A stretch of DNA of 10,556 nucleotides from Gammaproteobacteria bacterium. GTDB lineage: Bacteria; Pseudomonadota; Gammaproteobacteria; JAJDOJ01. The notes below the pieces were generated by a model. That model saw only the letters and a program-made list of their open reading frames with translations, was not told the DNA's origin and searched no databases. The stretch lies in contig JALVEU010000192.1 in NCBI GenBank assembly GCA_027030565.1, positions 1-10,556 on the forward strand, written 5' to 3'. Shown here piece by piece: positions 1 to 6,581 of the stretch. The position numbers and the translations under genes are program-made. Each line of letters opens with the position of its first letter. Position 1 is the stretch's first letter.

Positions 1-765
1 GCCAGGCGCCACCAGCGCGGTCAACGTGGGCTGCAATGCCAGGAGGGGCCCCTGGAGGATGTTGGCGAGCACCAGGGATACGGACGTCCCATCGAGTGCC
101 TCGGGGCACACCACCTGCAGCCGGTGGGGCTCGAGGTCGTTGTGGGCCGCATTGCTGCGCGTGGCCTCCAGCGCCTGGGCGTCGATGTCGGTGGCCCAGA
201 CCGTGGATGCCCCCAGCAAGGCCGCGGCGATGCCGAGGATGCCCGAACCGCATCCATAGTCCACCACCTGCTGCCCTCGTGGAGGATGGGCGTCGAGCCA
301 CTCCAGGCACAGGGCGGTGGTCGGGTGCGCACCCGTGCCAAAGGCCAGGCCGGGGTCCAGGCGCAGGACGGTGGCCTCCCGGGGCGCCTCCTCCCAGCTG
401 GGACACACCCACAGGCGGCGTCCGAAGCGGCGTGCCGGGAAGGCCGCCTGCGTCTCGCGCACCCAGTCGCGCTCGGGGACCGGAAACACCGCCCAGGGAC
501 AAGGGGACCCCAGGGTGTCGCCCAGGGCGGTGCCCACCGCCTCACTGGGCACGGAGGCCGGGATCAGGGCCTCCACGCGCACCCGCCCCCACAGGGGCTG
601 TTCGCCGGGCAAGGGCTCCAGCAGCGGCTCGTCACCCGCATCGCGCAGTGTCACCGAGAGCGCGCCCAGCCCCTGGAGGGCCGCCTCCGCCGTCCCGGCC
701 TGGGCACGAGGCACCTCCACCACGATCTGGTTCAGTTGCAGTGCCTGTGATCCGGGCTCACCCAC
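1..765 (-). CDS. prmA: Ribosomal protein L11 methyltransferase PrmA (C-terminus cut by window edge)
   Basis: PrmA trimethylates ribosomal protein L11 in the cytoplasm, using S-adenosylmethionine. The frame is open to the left edge. Compared with the 293-residue E. coli protein, about 45 C-terminal residues lie outside the window. The N-terminal substrate-binding part reads GALSVTLRDAGDEPLLEPLPG. The catalytic part has FGTGAHPTTALCLEWLD, the SAM-binding loop DYGCGSGILG (bases 232-261) and the NILQGP motif (about bases 47-65); all three are family signatures. The start is uncertain. GTG at 763-765 overlaps the accC stop by 8 bases. Alignment to E. coli PrmA would place the start near a CTG at 739-741, and a GTG at 721-723 is also possible. 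The gene follows accC directly on the same strand, an order common in gammaproteobacteria, so it is probably co-transcribed with accBC. Confidence 0.95.
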   Translation of the reverse strand, partial: MGEPGSQALQLNQIVVEVPRAQAGTAEAALQGLGALSVTLRDAGDEPLLEPLPGEQPLWGRVRVEALIPASVPSEAVGTALGDTLGSPCPWAVFPVPERDWVRETQAAFPARRFGRRLWVCPSWEEAPREATVLRLDPGLAFGTGAHPTTALCLEWLDAHPPRGQQVVDYGCGSGILGIAAALLGASTVWATDIDAQALEATRSNAAHNDLEPHRLQVVCPEALDGTSVSLVLANILQGPLLALQPTLTALVAPG

Positions 766-2113
766 CCTTGGCCGCCAGCTTCTTCTCCAGATAGTGGATG
801 TCCGTGCCGCCCTGGCGGAACGCCGCGTCCATGATCAACTCGCGGTGCAGGGGGATGTTGGTCTTGATGCCCTCGATGACGATCTCACTGAGCGCCCCGC
901 ACATGCGCGCCAGGGCGGAGCGCCGCGTGTTGCCATGCGTGATGAGCTTGCCGATCATGGAGTCGTAGTACGGCGGGACACGGTAGCCCTGGTAGATGTG
1001 GGTATCCATGCGCACGCCCGGGCCGCCAGGGGCGTGGAAGTAATCGATGGGCCCGGGTGAGGGCATGAAACTGACCGGGTCCTCGGCGTTGATCCGGCAC
1101 TCGATGGCGTGTCCACGGAGGACCACGTCTTCCTGACGGATGCTCAGCGGTTCACCGGCGGCGATGCGCAGCTGTTCGGCCACGATGTCCACGCCGGTCA
1201 CCATCTCGGTCACCGGGTGTTCCACCTGCACGCGGGTGTTCATCTCGATGAAGTAGAACTCCCCGTCCTCGTAGAGGAACTCGAAGGTCCCGGCGCCACG
1301 GTAGCCGATCTGCCTGCAGGCCTCGGCGACGCGCTCGCCGAGGCGGTTGCGTTGCTCGTCGGTGAGCCCCGGGGCCGGGGCCTCCTCGATCACCTTCTGG
1401 TGGCGGCGCTGCATAGAGCAGTCGCGTTCGCCCAGGTGCACCGCGTTGCCGTGCGTGTCGGCCAGGACCTGGAACTCGATGTGCCGCGGGCGTTCCAGGA
1501 ATTTCTCCATGTAGAGGGTGTCGTTGCCGAAGGCGGCCTTGGCCTCCGCGCGCGTGAGCGTGATGGCGTTGAGCAGGGCCGCCTCGGTGTGCACGACGCG
1601 CATGCCGCGTCCGCCCCCGCCGCCCGCGGCCTTGACGATCACCGGGTAGCCGATCTGGCGGGCGATGCGCAGGTTCTCCTCGGGATCGTCGCCCAGGGGC
1701 CCGTCGCTGCCCGGGACGCAGGGTACACCGGCCTTCTTCATGGCCTCGATGGCCGCGATCTTGTCGCCCATCATGCGGATGGTCTCGGCCCTGGGCCCGA
1801 TGAAGATGAAGCCCGAGGACTCCACCCGCTCGGCGAAGTCGGCGTTCTCTGAGAGGAAGCCGTAGCCCGGGTGGATGGCCATGGCATCGGTGACCTCTGC
1901 GGCACTGATGATGGCGGGGATGTAGAGGTAGCTGTCCACCGAGGGCGCGGGTCCGATGCACACCGACTCGTCGGCCAGCTTCACGTGCATCAGGTCTCGG
2001 TCGGCCTCGGAATGCGCTGCCACGGTCTTGATGCCCAGTTCGCGGCAGGCACGCAGGATGCGCAGTGCGATTTCCCCCCGATTGGCGATCAGGACCTTGT
2101 CCAGGATGGCCAT
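758..2113 (-). CDS. accC: Biotin carboxylase subunit of acetyl-CoA carboxylase
   Basis: AccC uses ATP and bicarbonate to carboxylate the biotin on AccB, the first half-reaction of malonyl-CoA synthesis for fatty acids. The 451-residue product matches E. coli AccC (449 residues) along its whole length with an offset of two. The N-terminal fold opens with LDKVLIANRGEIALRIL. The glycine-rich ATP loop is at residues 163-170 (AGGGGGRG), with ATP-site Lys161 just before it. His211, Lys240 (in RRHQK), Glu278, Glu290, Asn292, Arg294 and Arg340 correspond to the E. coli active-site residues. HPGYGFLSEN at 81-90 and the C-terminal NIHYLEKKL-like end (here DIHYLEKKL) are also conserved. Four bases separate it from the accB stop, so the two are almost certainly translated from one message. 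Nothing looks unusual. Confidence 0.99.
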   Translation of the reverse strand: MAILDKVLIANRGEIALRILRACRELGIKTVAAHSEADRDLMHVKLADESVCIGPAPSVDSYLYIPAIISAAEVTDAMAIHPGYGFLSENADFAERVESSGFIFIGPRAETIRMMGDKIAAIEAMKKAGVPCVPGSDGPLGDDPEENLRIARQIGYPVIVKAAGGGGGRGMRVVHTEAALLNAITLTRAEAKAAFGNDTLYMEKFLERPRHIEFQVLADTHGNAVHLGERDCSMQRRHQKVIEEAPAPGLTDEQRNRLGERVAEACRQIGYRGAGTFEFLYEDGEFYFIEMNTRVQVEHPVTEMVTGVDIVAEQLRIAAGEPLSIRQEDVVLRGHAIECRINAEDPVSFMPSPGPIDYFHAPGGPGVRMDTHIYQGYRVPPYYDSMIGKLITHGNTRRSALARMCGALSEIVIEGIKTNIPLHRELIMDAAFRQGGTDIHYLEKKLAAKGG

Positions 2114-2117
2114 GGGC

Positions 2118-2579
2118 TCACCGGATCACGAACAGTGGCTGCCCATACTCCACGGGCTGGCCGTTCTCCACGAGGATCGCCGCGATGACCCCGGAGCGGT
2201 CGGCCTCGATCTGATTGAGCATCTTCATGGCCTCGATGATGCACAGGGTGTCACCGGCCTCCACCTTCTGGCCCAGGTCCACGAACGGTTTGGCCCCGGG
2301 GGAGGGGGCCCGGTAGAAGGTCCCGACCATGGGCGAGACCACCACGTGACCCTCGGGCAGGGCCTCTTCCGGTGGGGCCTCCTCGCGTTCGGGCGCCGGG
2401 ATGGGAGGGGCGTCCGGGGCCGGCTGGGCTGACGACGCCGCAGGGGGCGGGCTCACCACCTGCTGCACGCTGCTCACGCGGCTGAGGCGCACGGACTCTT
2501 CACCCTCGTGGATCTCGATCTCGGCGATGTCCGAGGACTCGATCAGCTCGATGAGTTTCTTGATCTTACGGATGTCCAT
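2118..2579 (-). CDS. accB: Biotin carboxyl carrier protein of acetyl-CoA carboxylase
   Basis: AccB carries the biotin that shuttles CO2 from AccC to the carboxyltransferase AccAD. The product has 153 residues (E. coli 156). Residues 1-35 are the conserved N-terminal segment (MDIRKIKKLIELIESSDIAE). Residues 43-75 are a Pro/Ala/Glu-rich flexible linker. The biotinyl domain follows from about residue 78, with the thumb segment SPMVGTFYRAPSPGAKPF at 82-99 and the biotinylation motif EAMKM, whose target lysine is Lys119. The ATG at 2577-2579 is chosen because it gives the family N-terminus and has a GAGG Shine-Dalgarno 7 bases upstream. The same frame stays open further upstream, but that part only shadows aroQ. 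The start lies inside the last 14 bases of aroQ, suggesting translational coupling. Confidence 0.98.
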   Translation of the reverse strand: MDIRKIKKLIELIESSDIAEIEIHEGEESVRLSRVSSVQQVVSPPPAASSAQPAPDAPPIPAPEREEAPPEEALPEGHVVVSPMVGTFYRAPSPGAKPFVDLGQKVEAGDTLCIIEAMKMLNQIEADRSGVIAAILVENGQPVEYGQPLFVIR

Positions 2580-3030
2580 CCCATTGCCTCTGCGGGTTGA
2601 GCCAGCGGTCCACGGCCAGCAGCGCCAGGTGATAGCCGTCCGACCCCAGGCCCGAAATGACGCCACGCGCGATGTCCGACAGATAGGAATGGTGCCGGAA
2701 CGGCTCACGCGCATGCACGTTGGAAATGTGTACCTCCACAAACGGAATGGCCACGCCCAGCAGGGCGTCGCGCAGGGCCACGCTGGTGTGCGTGTAGGCA
2801 CCCGGATTGAACACGATGGCCTCCACGGATTCTCCGCGCGCGGCGTGGATGCGGTCCACCAGTGCCCCCTCGGCGTTGTGCTGAAAGTCGAGGAGCTCAT
2901 GGCCCAGGGCGCGGGCGTGCTGGCGCAGGCCGGCCACGAGATCGGCCAGCGTCCGGGCCCCGTAGACCTCCGGCTCTCGGGTTCCCAGAAGATTCAGATT
3001 GGGCCCGTTCAGGAGCAGAATTCTCGCCAT
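2566..3030 (-). CDS. aroQ: Type II 3-dehydroquinate dehydratase
   Basis: AroQ converts 3-dehydroquinate to 3-dehydroshikimate in the shikimate pathway to aromatic amino acids. Type II enzymes are dodecamers of about 150 residues; this one has 154. The N-terminus NGPNLNLLGTREPEVYG (residues 8-24) carries the catalytic Arg18 and Tyr23. FNPGAYTHTS at 74-83 contains the substrate-binding Asn75, and EVHISN at 99-104 contains the catalytic His101. The ATG at 3028-3030 gives the standard MARILLLNGPN start, although no strong Shine-Dalgarno is visible before it. It is the first gene of the aroQ-accB-accC-prmA cluster, an arrangement frequent in gammaproteobacteria, and its end overlaps accB by 14 bases. 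Its promoter should lie in the 125-base gap upstream, but I cannot pick out a convincing -35/-10 pair there. Confidence 0.98.
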   Translation of the reverse strand: MARILLLNGPNLNLLGTREPEVYGARTLADLVAGLRQHARALGHELLDFQHNAEGALVDRIHAARGESVEAIVFNPGAYTHTSVALRDALLGVAIPFVEVHISNVHAREPFRHHSYLSDIARGVISGLGSDGYHLALLAVDRWLNPQRQWDGHP

Positions 3031-3121
3031 CTTGCGGGGATACGGAGGGAAACTGGCCCGAGGACGAAGGTCGCAAGATTCTGCCCGAGCCGTGCGAGAC
3101 TGTCCACCCGTGTGCCGAGTC

Positions 3122-3140
3122 GGGGTTCGCCGGAACGCCC
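3122..3140 (-). terminator. Small hairpin between the TlpA-like gene and aroQ (weak terminator candidate)
   Basis: GGGGTTC (3122-3128) can pair with GAAC (3133-3136) and CCC (3138-3140) around a GCCG loop, with one bulged base at 3137. The hairpin begins 15 bases beyond the TlpA-like stop codon. No T-run follows on the minus strand, so it is not a classical intrinsic terminator. It could weaken read-through, protect the 3' end, or be chance in GC-rich DNA. Confidence 0.25.
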
Positions 3141-3155
3141 CCGACAGAGCCAGCC

Positions 3156-3731
3156 TCAGGGTGGTGGTCCTCCCGGGGCGGCTTCGAGGAGCGCCTGGAG
3201 GTGCTCGGTGAGCGTCTCGGGCCTGAGTTCGCCGGCGTGCGCCAGGCGCACGATGCCTTGTTGATCCACAAGAAGGCTGTAGGGGAGCGCACCATGCCGG
3301 TTGCCGAAGCGGGCCATGAGGGCGGTCCCGCGGGCTCCCGCCAGGAGCTGGGGGTAGGTGACGCCGTGCTCACGCACGAAACGGCGCACCGCATCGGTAT
3401 CGTCCACGGCCACCCCCAGGACCTCGAAGCCGCGCCCGAGGTAACGCTGGCGTATCTTCTCGAAGCTTGGAATTTCCCGCAGGCAGGGGGGGCACCAGGT
3501 GGCCCAGAAGTTCACCAGGACCACACGCCCCCGATACGCGTCGAGGGTGTGCATGCGTCCCGCCAGGTCGGGTAGCCGCAGCTCCGGGGCGGGGGCCCCC
3601 ACCGTGCCACGGGCCACGAGGGCCTGCGCCTCGGCCATCTGGCGCGCCTGCTCGTTGTAGCGCAAGGCGATGCCCGCCGAGGCGGCGGCCACGGCGGCCA
3701 CCACGTAGATCAGGAGGCGCTGCGCAGTCAC
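3156..3731 (-). CDS. Membrane-anchored TlpA/ResA-like thioredoxin-family thiol-disulfide protein
   Basis: The 191-residue product starts with a hydrophobic anchor at about residues 5-22 that should hold it to the periplasmic face of the inner membrane. An AhpC/TSA-Redoxin-type thioredoxin domain follows at about 45-182. FWATWCPPC (75-83) holds the active-site pair Cys80/Cys83, which are the only cysteines, and cis-Pro150 lies in LPYSLLVD. WCPPC is typical of TlpA, ResA and CcmG-like reductases used in cytochrome c maturation or other periplasmic thiol reduction. The exact substrate cannot be read here. The GTG start at 3729-3731 overlaps the dsbD stop as GTGA, so the two are translationally coupled, and DsbD is the obvious electron donor. 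A spurious longer frame continues upstream through dsbD in another register. The assignment to the family is secure; the sub-family is not. Confidence 0.93.
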   Translation of the reverse strand: MTAQRLLIYVVAAVAAASAGIALRYNEQARQMAEAQALVARGTVGAPAPELRLPDLAGRMHTLDAYRGRVVLVNFWATWCPPCLREIPSFEKIRQRYLGRGFEVLGVAVDDTDAVRRFVREHGVTYPQLLAGARGTALMARFGNRHGALPYSLLVDQQGIVRLAHAGELRPETLTEHLQALLEAAPGGPPP

Positions 3732-6094
3732 GAGGCCAGTGCCTTGCGTACGTGGGCGGCGAACGCCTCGGCCGGCATGTAGCCCATCACGCGGAAGGCA
3801 CGCCGCTCCTCGCCGTCCGGCCCGAAGAACAGGATGGCCGGCGGGCCGAACAGGCCGAAATGCTTGAGCAGGGCCTTGTCTTCGGCGTCGTTGGCGGTCA
3901 CGTCGGCCTGGACCAGAATGGCATCGTCGAGCGCGGCCCGGACCCTCGGATCGGTGAAGGTGAAGGCCTCCATCTCCTTGCAGGAGATGCACCAGTCCGC
4001 GTAGAAGTCGAGCATCACCGGCCGCTTCTGGGCCTGGGCACGGGCCAGGACCCGGTCCAGATCCGCCTTGGACTTGATACGCTCGAAGTGCAGTGCTTCG
4101 GCGGCGACGCCCGTAGCGCCCCCCTGCATCGGCCCGGCGCTTCCGGTGAACACCTTGAGGGGCTGCAGGAAGCTGCTCCCCCCGCCCAGCGCGCCCGCGA
4201 ACAGGGCCAGGCCGTAGAGGAACGACACCAGCCCCATCCCTTTCCAGAACCGGCTCCAGCCACTGGCGTGTTCGCCCAAGGGATCGAACACCCGCAGGTA
4301 GACGGCCGGCACGATGAACAGCGCGGCCGCCAGGACCATGGTGATCTGTACGGGCAGGATCCGTTCCAGCATCCATACCGCCAGGCCCAGCAGGAGGACC
4401 CCGAAAAAGGCCTTGATGGCATCCATCCAGGGCCCGGCCTTGGGGAGCAGCTTGCCCGCCGAGGTGCCCACGATGATCAGGGGTACGCCCATGCCCAGGC
4501 TGAGGGAGAACAGGGCCAGACCCCCGAGCACGGCATCGCCCGTGTGGGCGATATAGAGGAGCGCGGCGATAAGGGGTGCGGTGACGCAGGGTCCGACAAT
4601 GAGTGCAGAGAGGAAGCCCATGATGGCCACGCCGGTGAGGGTGCCCCCCTGCTGGCTGTTGGCGATCCGGGTCAGCCGTGTCTGGATCGAGGCGGGCATC
4701 TGCAGCTCGTAGAACCCGAACATGGACAGCGCCAGGAGCACGAAGACACCGGCGAACAGGCCCAGTACCCAGGGATTCTGGAACCAGGCCTGCACGTTTT
4801 CTCCGGACAGGCCCACGATGACCCCCGCCACCGTATAGGTGAGCGCCATGGCCAGCACGTAGACCGATGAGTGGACGAAGGCCCGACCCGTGTTGATCGC
4901 CTTGCCCTGGCCGATGATGATCCCCGAGAGAATGGGGATCATGGGGAACACGCAGGGCGTGAAAGTGAGCAGCAGTCCGAAACCGAAGAAGACCAGCAGC
5001 ACCCAGAACACATTGCCCGTGGCCAGCATGGAGGCCAACCGGTCCTGCTCGGACTGGTACGGCGCACCCGCTGTTCCGCCAGCGGACTCCGCCGGGGCGA
5101 CCTCTCCGCCGGCGGCCCCCGCCTGGGGGCCTTCCCGGTCTCCCATCTGCTCCGGGGCCTCACCGAGCGCGGAGGCTGGCCCCGCGGCGCTCTCCCGTGG
5201 GAGTTCCAGGGAGATCGATTTGGTGATGGGGGGATAACAGATGCCCGACTCGGCGCATCCCTGGTACTCCGCCACCAGGGTGAAGCGCCTCAGGTCGGGA
5301 TCGAGTCGGTGCACCGGGATCTCGGCACGCACGCGATGCTTGAGGATGGTGACCTCGCCGAAAAATTCGTCATGTTTGGTCTGCCCTGCGGGCAGCCTGG
5401 GCTCGCCCAGAGTTACCGATCCGGCTGGTTCGGCACGAAAGCGGAACTTGTCCCGATACAGGTAGTATCCGTCCGCCACCTCCCACTCCAGGAGCGCGGT
5501 CTGGGGATCCTTCATGCCGGCCACGAAGCGGAAGGCCTCGTCCGGCGGCAGAAACTCGTCCTCGCTGGTATCGCCGCCGGCCAGCGACTCCAGGCGGGCC
5601 AGAGGAGCGGCCCGGGACCCGGACGATGCGGCGGCGGATTCGGCGCGTCCCGCACCAGGCAACGGGGGCAGCTCGACTCGCACCGTCTGGTCCATGGGCG
5701 GATAGCACACGCCGATGTCGGCACAGCCCTGCGCCCGGGTATGCAGGTTGATCGCCTTCGGCGAGCCCGGCTCGCGGATCAGCGGCAGGACGATGGACAC
5801 TGACTTGCGGTAGATCTCCACATCGCCGAAGAACTCGTCGTGCTTGACCTTGCCTTTGGGCAGCTGGGGCTCGCCCAGGCGCACGCCTGGCTCGTCGATG
5901 CGGAACTCGAAGGCGTGCCGGTACATGTAGTAGCCCTCGGCGATCTCCCAGCTCGCCACGAGGGTCTGCGGGTCCTGGACATCGACCCGGAGCCGGTAGG
6001 CCTGCTCGGGAGGGAGGAGTTCGTCGCCCGGATCCTGGGCGGGGGCGCTCAGGGAAAGGGGAAAGAAGAGAAGCAGGATCAGCGCGCGCAGCAT
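3728..6094 (-). CDS. dsbD: Thiol:disulfide interchange protein DsbD with two N-terminal alpha domains
   Basis: DsbD moves electrons from cytoplasmic thioredoxin across the inner membrane to periplasmic thiol proteins. The 788-residue product is much longer than E. coli DsbD (about 565). Residues 1-20 are a signal peptide. Two DsbD-alpha domains follow: about 24-145 with Cys124/Cys130 (QGCADIGVCYPP), and about 179-300 with Cys280/Cys286 (QGCAESGICYPP). An Ala/Gly/Glu-rich linker covers about 301-348. The membrane domain (about 360-640) holds Cys381 (FTPCVFP) and Cys503 (VGPCVTAP); their 122-residue spacing equals that of E. coli Cys163/Cys285. The C-terminal thioredoxin-like gamma domain has WCISC with Cys702/Cys705. 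GGAG lies 7 bases before the ATG, inside the cutA stop region. All electron-relay cysteines are present; the second alpha domain is the unusual part. Confidence 0.96.
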   Translation of the reverse strand: MLRALILLLFFPLSLSAPAQDPGDELLPPEQAYRLRVDVQDPQTLVASWEIAEGYYMYRHAFEFRIDEPGVRLGEPQLPKGKVKHDEFFGDVEIYRKSVSIVLPLIREPGSPKAINLHTRAQGCADIGVCYPPMDQTVRVELPPLPGAGRAESAAASSGSRAAPLARLESLAGGDTSEDEFLPPDEAFRFVAGMKDPQTALLEWEVADGYYLYRDKFRFRAEPAGSVTLGEPRLPAGQTKHDEFFGEVTILKHRVRAEIPVHRLDPDLRRFTLVAEYQGCAESGICYPPITKSISLELPRESAAGPASALGEAPEQMGDREGPQAGAAGGEVAPAESAGGTAGAPYQSEQDRLASMLATGNVFWVLLVFFGFGLLLTFTPCVFPMIPILSGIIIGQGKAINTGRAFVHSSVYVLAMALTYTVAGVIVGLSGENVQAWFQNPWVLGLFAGVFVLLALSMFGFYELQMPASIQTRLTRIANSQQGGTLTGVAIMGFLSALIVGPCVTAPLIAALLYIAHTGDAVLGGLALFSLSLGMGVPLIIVGTSAGKLLPKAGPWMDAIKAFFGVLLLGLAVWMLERILPVQITMVLAAALFIVPAVYLRVFDPLGEHASGWSRFWKGMGLVSFLYGLALFAGALGGGSSFLQPLKVFTGSAGPMQGGATGVAAEALHFERIKSKADLDRVLARAQAQKRPVMLDFYADWCISCKEMEAFTFTDPRVRAALDDAILVQADVTANDAEDKALLKHFGLFGPPAILFFGPDGEERRAFRVMGYMPAEAFAAHVRKALAS

Positions 6095-6098
6095 CGGC

Positions 6099-6425
6099 TC
6101 ACTCCATCGAGGTGTCGGTTTGTTCCATCATCCAGCGCAGATATCCGGGCAGGCCCTTTTCGATTGGAATGCCGACGATCTCCGGGAGTTCATACGGATG
6201 GAGCCGGCGCAGGGCGTCCTCCAGGGTGGCGTAGCGCTGCGCGCTGGTCTTGATGAGCAGCAGGATCTCGGCGTCGGTATGGATCTCGCCCTGCCATGCG
6301 TACACCGAACGCAAACCAGGCACCACGTTGACACAGGCGGCCAGACGCCGTTCCACCAGACTGCGGGCGGCGGGCAGCGGATCCTGGTCCGCGGGCCAGG
6401 TACACAACACCACCAAGGGCTTCAC
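6099..6425 (-). CDS. cutA: CutA1 divalent-ion tolerance family protein
   Basis: CutA1 proteins are small, very stable trimers linked historically to copper tolerance in E. coli; their exact role is unsettled. The product has 108 residues (E. coli 112). Family motifs are CVNVVPGLRSVYAWQGEI at 31-48, ILLLIKT at 54-60 and HPYELPEIVGIPI at 76-88, with Cys8 and Cys31 conserved. The start is taken as GTG at 6423-6425, which gives the usual N-terminus (VKPLVVLCTWP) and has GGAGG about 11 bases upstream. The same frame runs open far upstream, but only as antisense shadow of the GalT-like gene. dsbD begins 4 bases after its stop. E. coli also has cutA next to dsbD (once called dipZ or cutA2), so the pairing is conserved synteny and the two are probably co-transcribed. 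Confidence 0.95.
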   Translation of the reverse strand: MKPLVVLCTWPADQDPLPAARSLVERRLAACVNVVPGLRSVYAWQGEIHTDAEILLLIKTSAQRYATLEDALRRLHPYELPEIVGIPIEKGLPGYLRWMMEQTDTSME

Positions 6426-6509
6426 GTGGGGCGGGTCCTCCCTGCCGGGTGGGGTTCCGGAGTCCGTGGCACGGCCGAATCCAGGCCATGGGCGGGATGG
6501 GCCGGCCGC

Positions 6510-6520
6510 TATAGTATACG
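6510..6520. promoter_or_regulatory. TATA-like -10 element shared by divergent cutA and GalT-like promoters
   Basis: TATAGTATACG is a strikingly AT-rich island in a GC-rich gap. On the plus strand TATAGT (6510-6515) would place a start near 6522, about 60 bases before the GalT-like gene. On the minus strand TATACT (6518-6513) would place a start near 6506, about 80 bases before cutA. Neither direction has a good -35 box at 16-18 bases. It is a -10 candidate only, and it may serve one or both genes. Confidence 0.5.
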
Positions 6521-6570
6521 GGCCGAACGAAAGCGCCGCCCCGATCACGGAGACGTGGCGGGGGCAGAAA

Positions 6571-6575
6571 AGGAG
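6571..6575 (+). promoter_or_regulatory. Ribosome binding site of the GalT-like gene
   Basis: AGGAG within AAAAGGAG, 6 bases before the ATG at 6582. It decides the start, because the open frame extends upstream to about 6120, across cutA on the opposite strand. Confidence 0.85.
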
Positions 6576-6581
6576 CCCACG

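Noticed and set aside
1109..1852. A 247-codon plus-strand frame opposite accC
   Set aside because: Mirror of accC codons; no start context and no recognisable domain.
3467..4870. A 467-codon plus-strand frame opposite dsbD and the TlpA-like gene
   Set aside because: Antisense shadow. Composition is Gly/Gln/His/Arg-heavy with no family resemblance, and the opposite strand encodes conserved proteins throughout.
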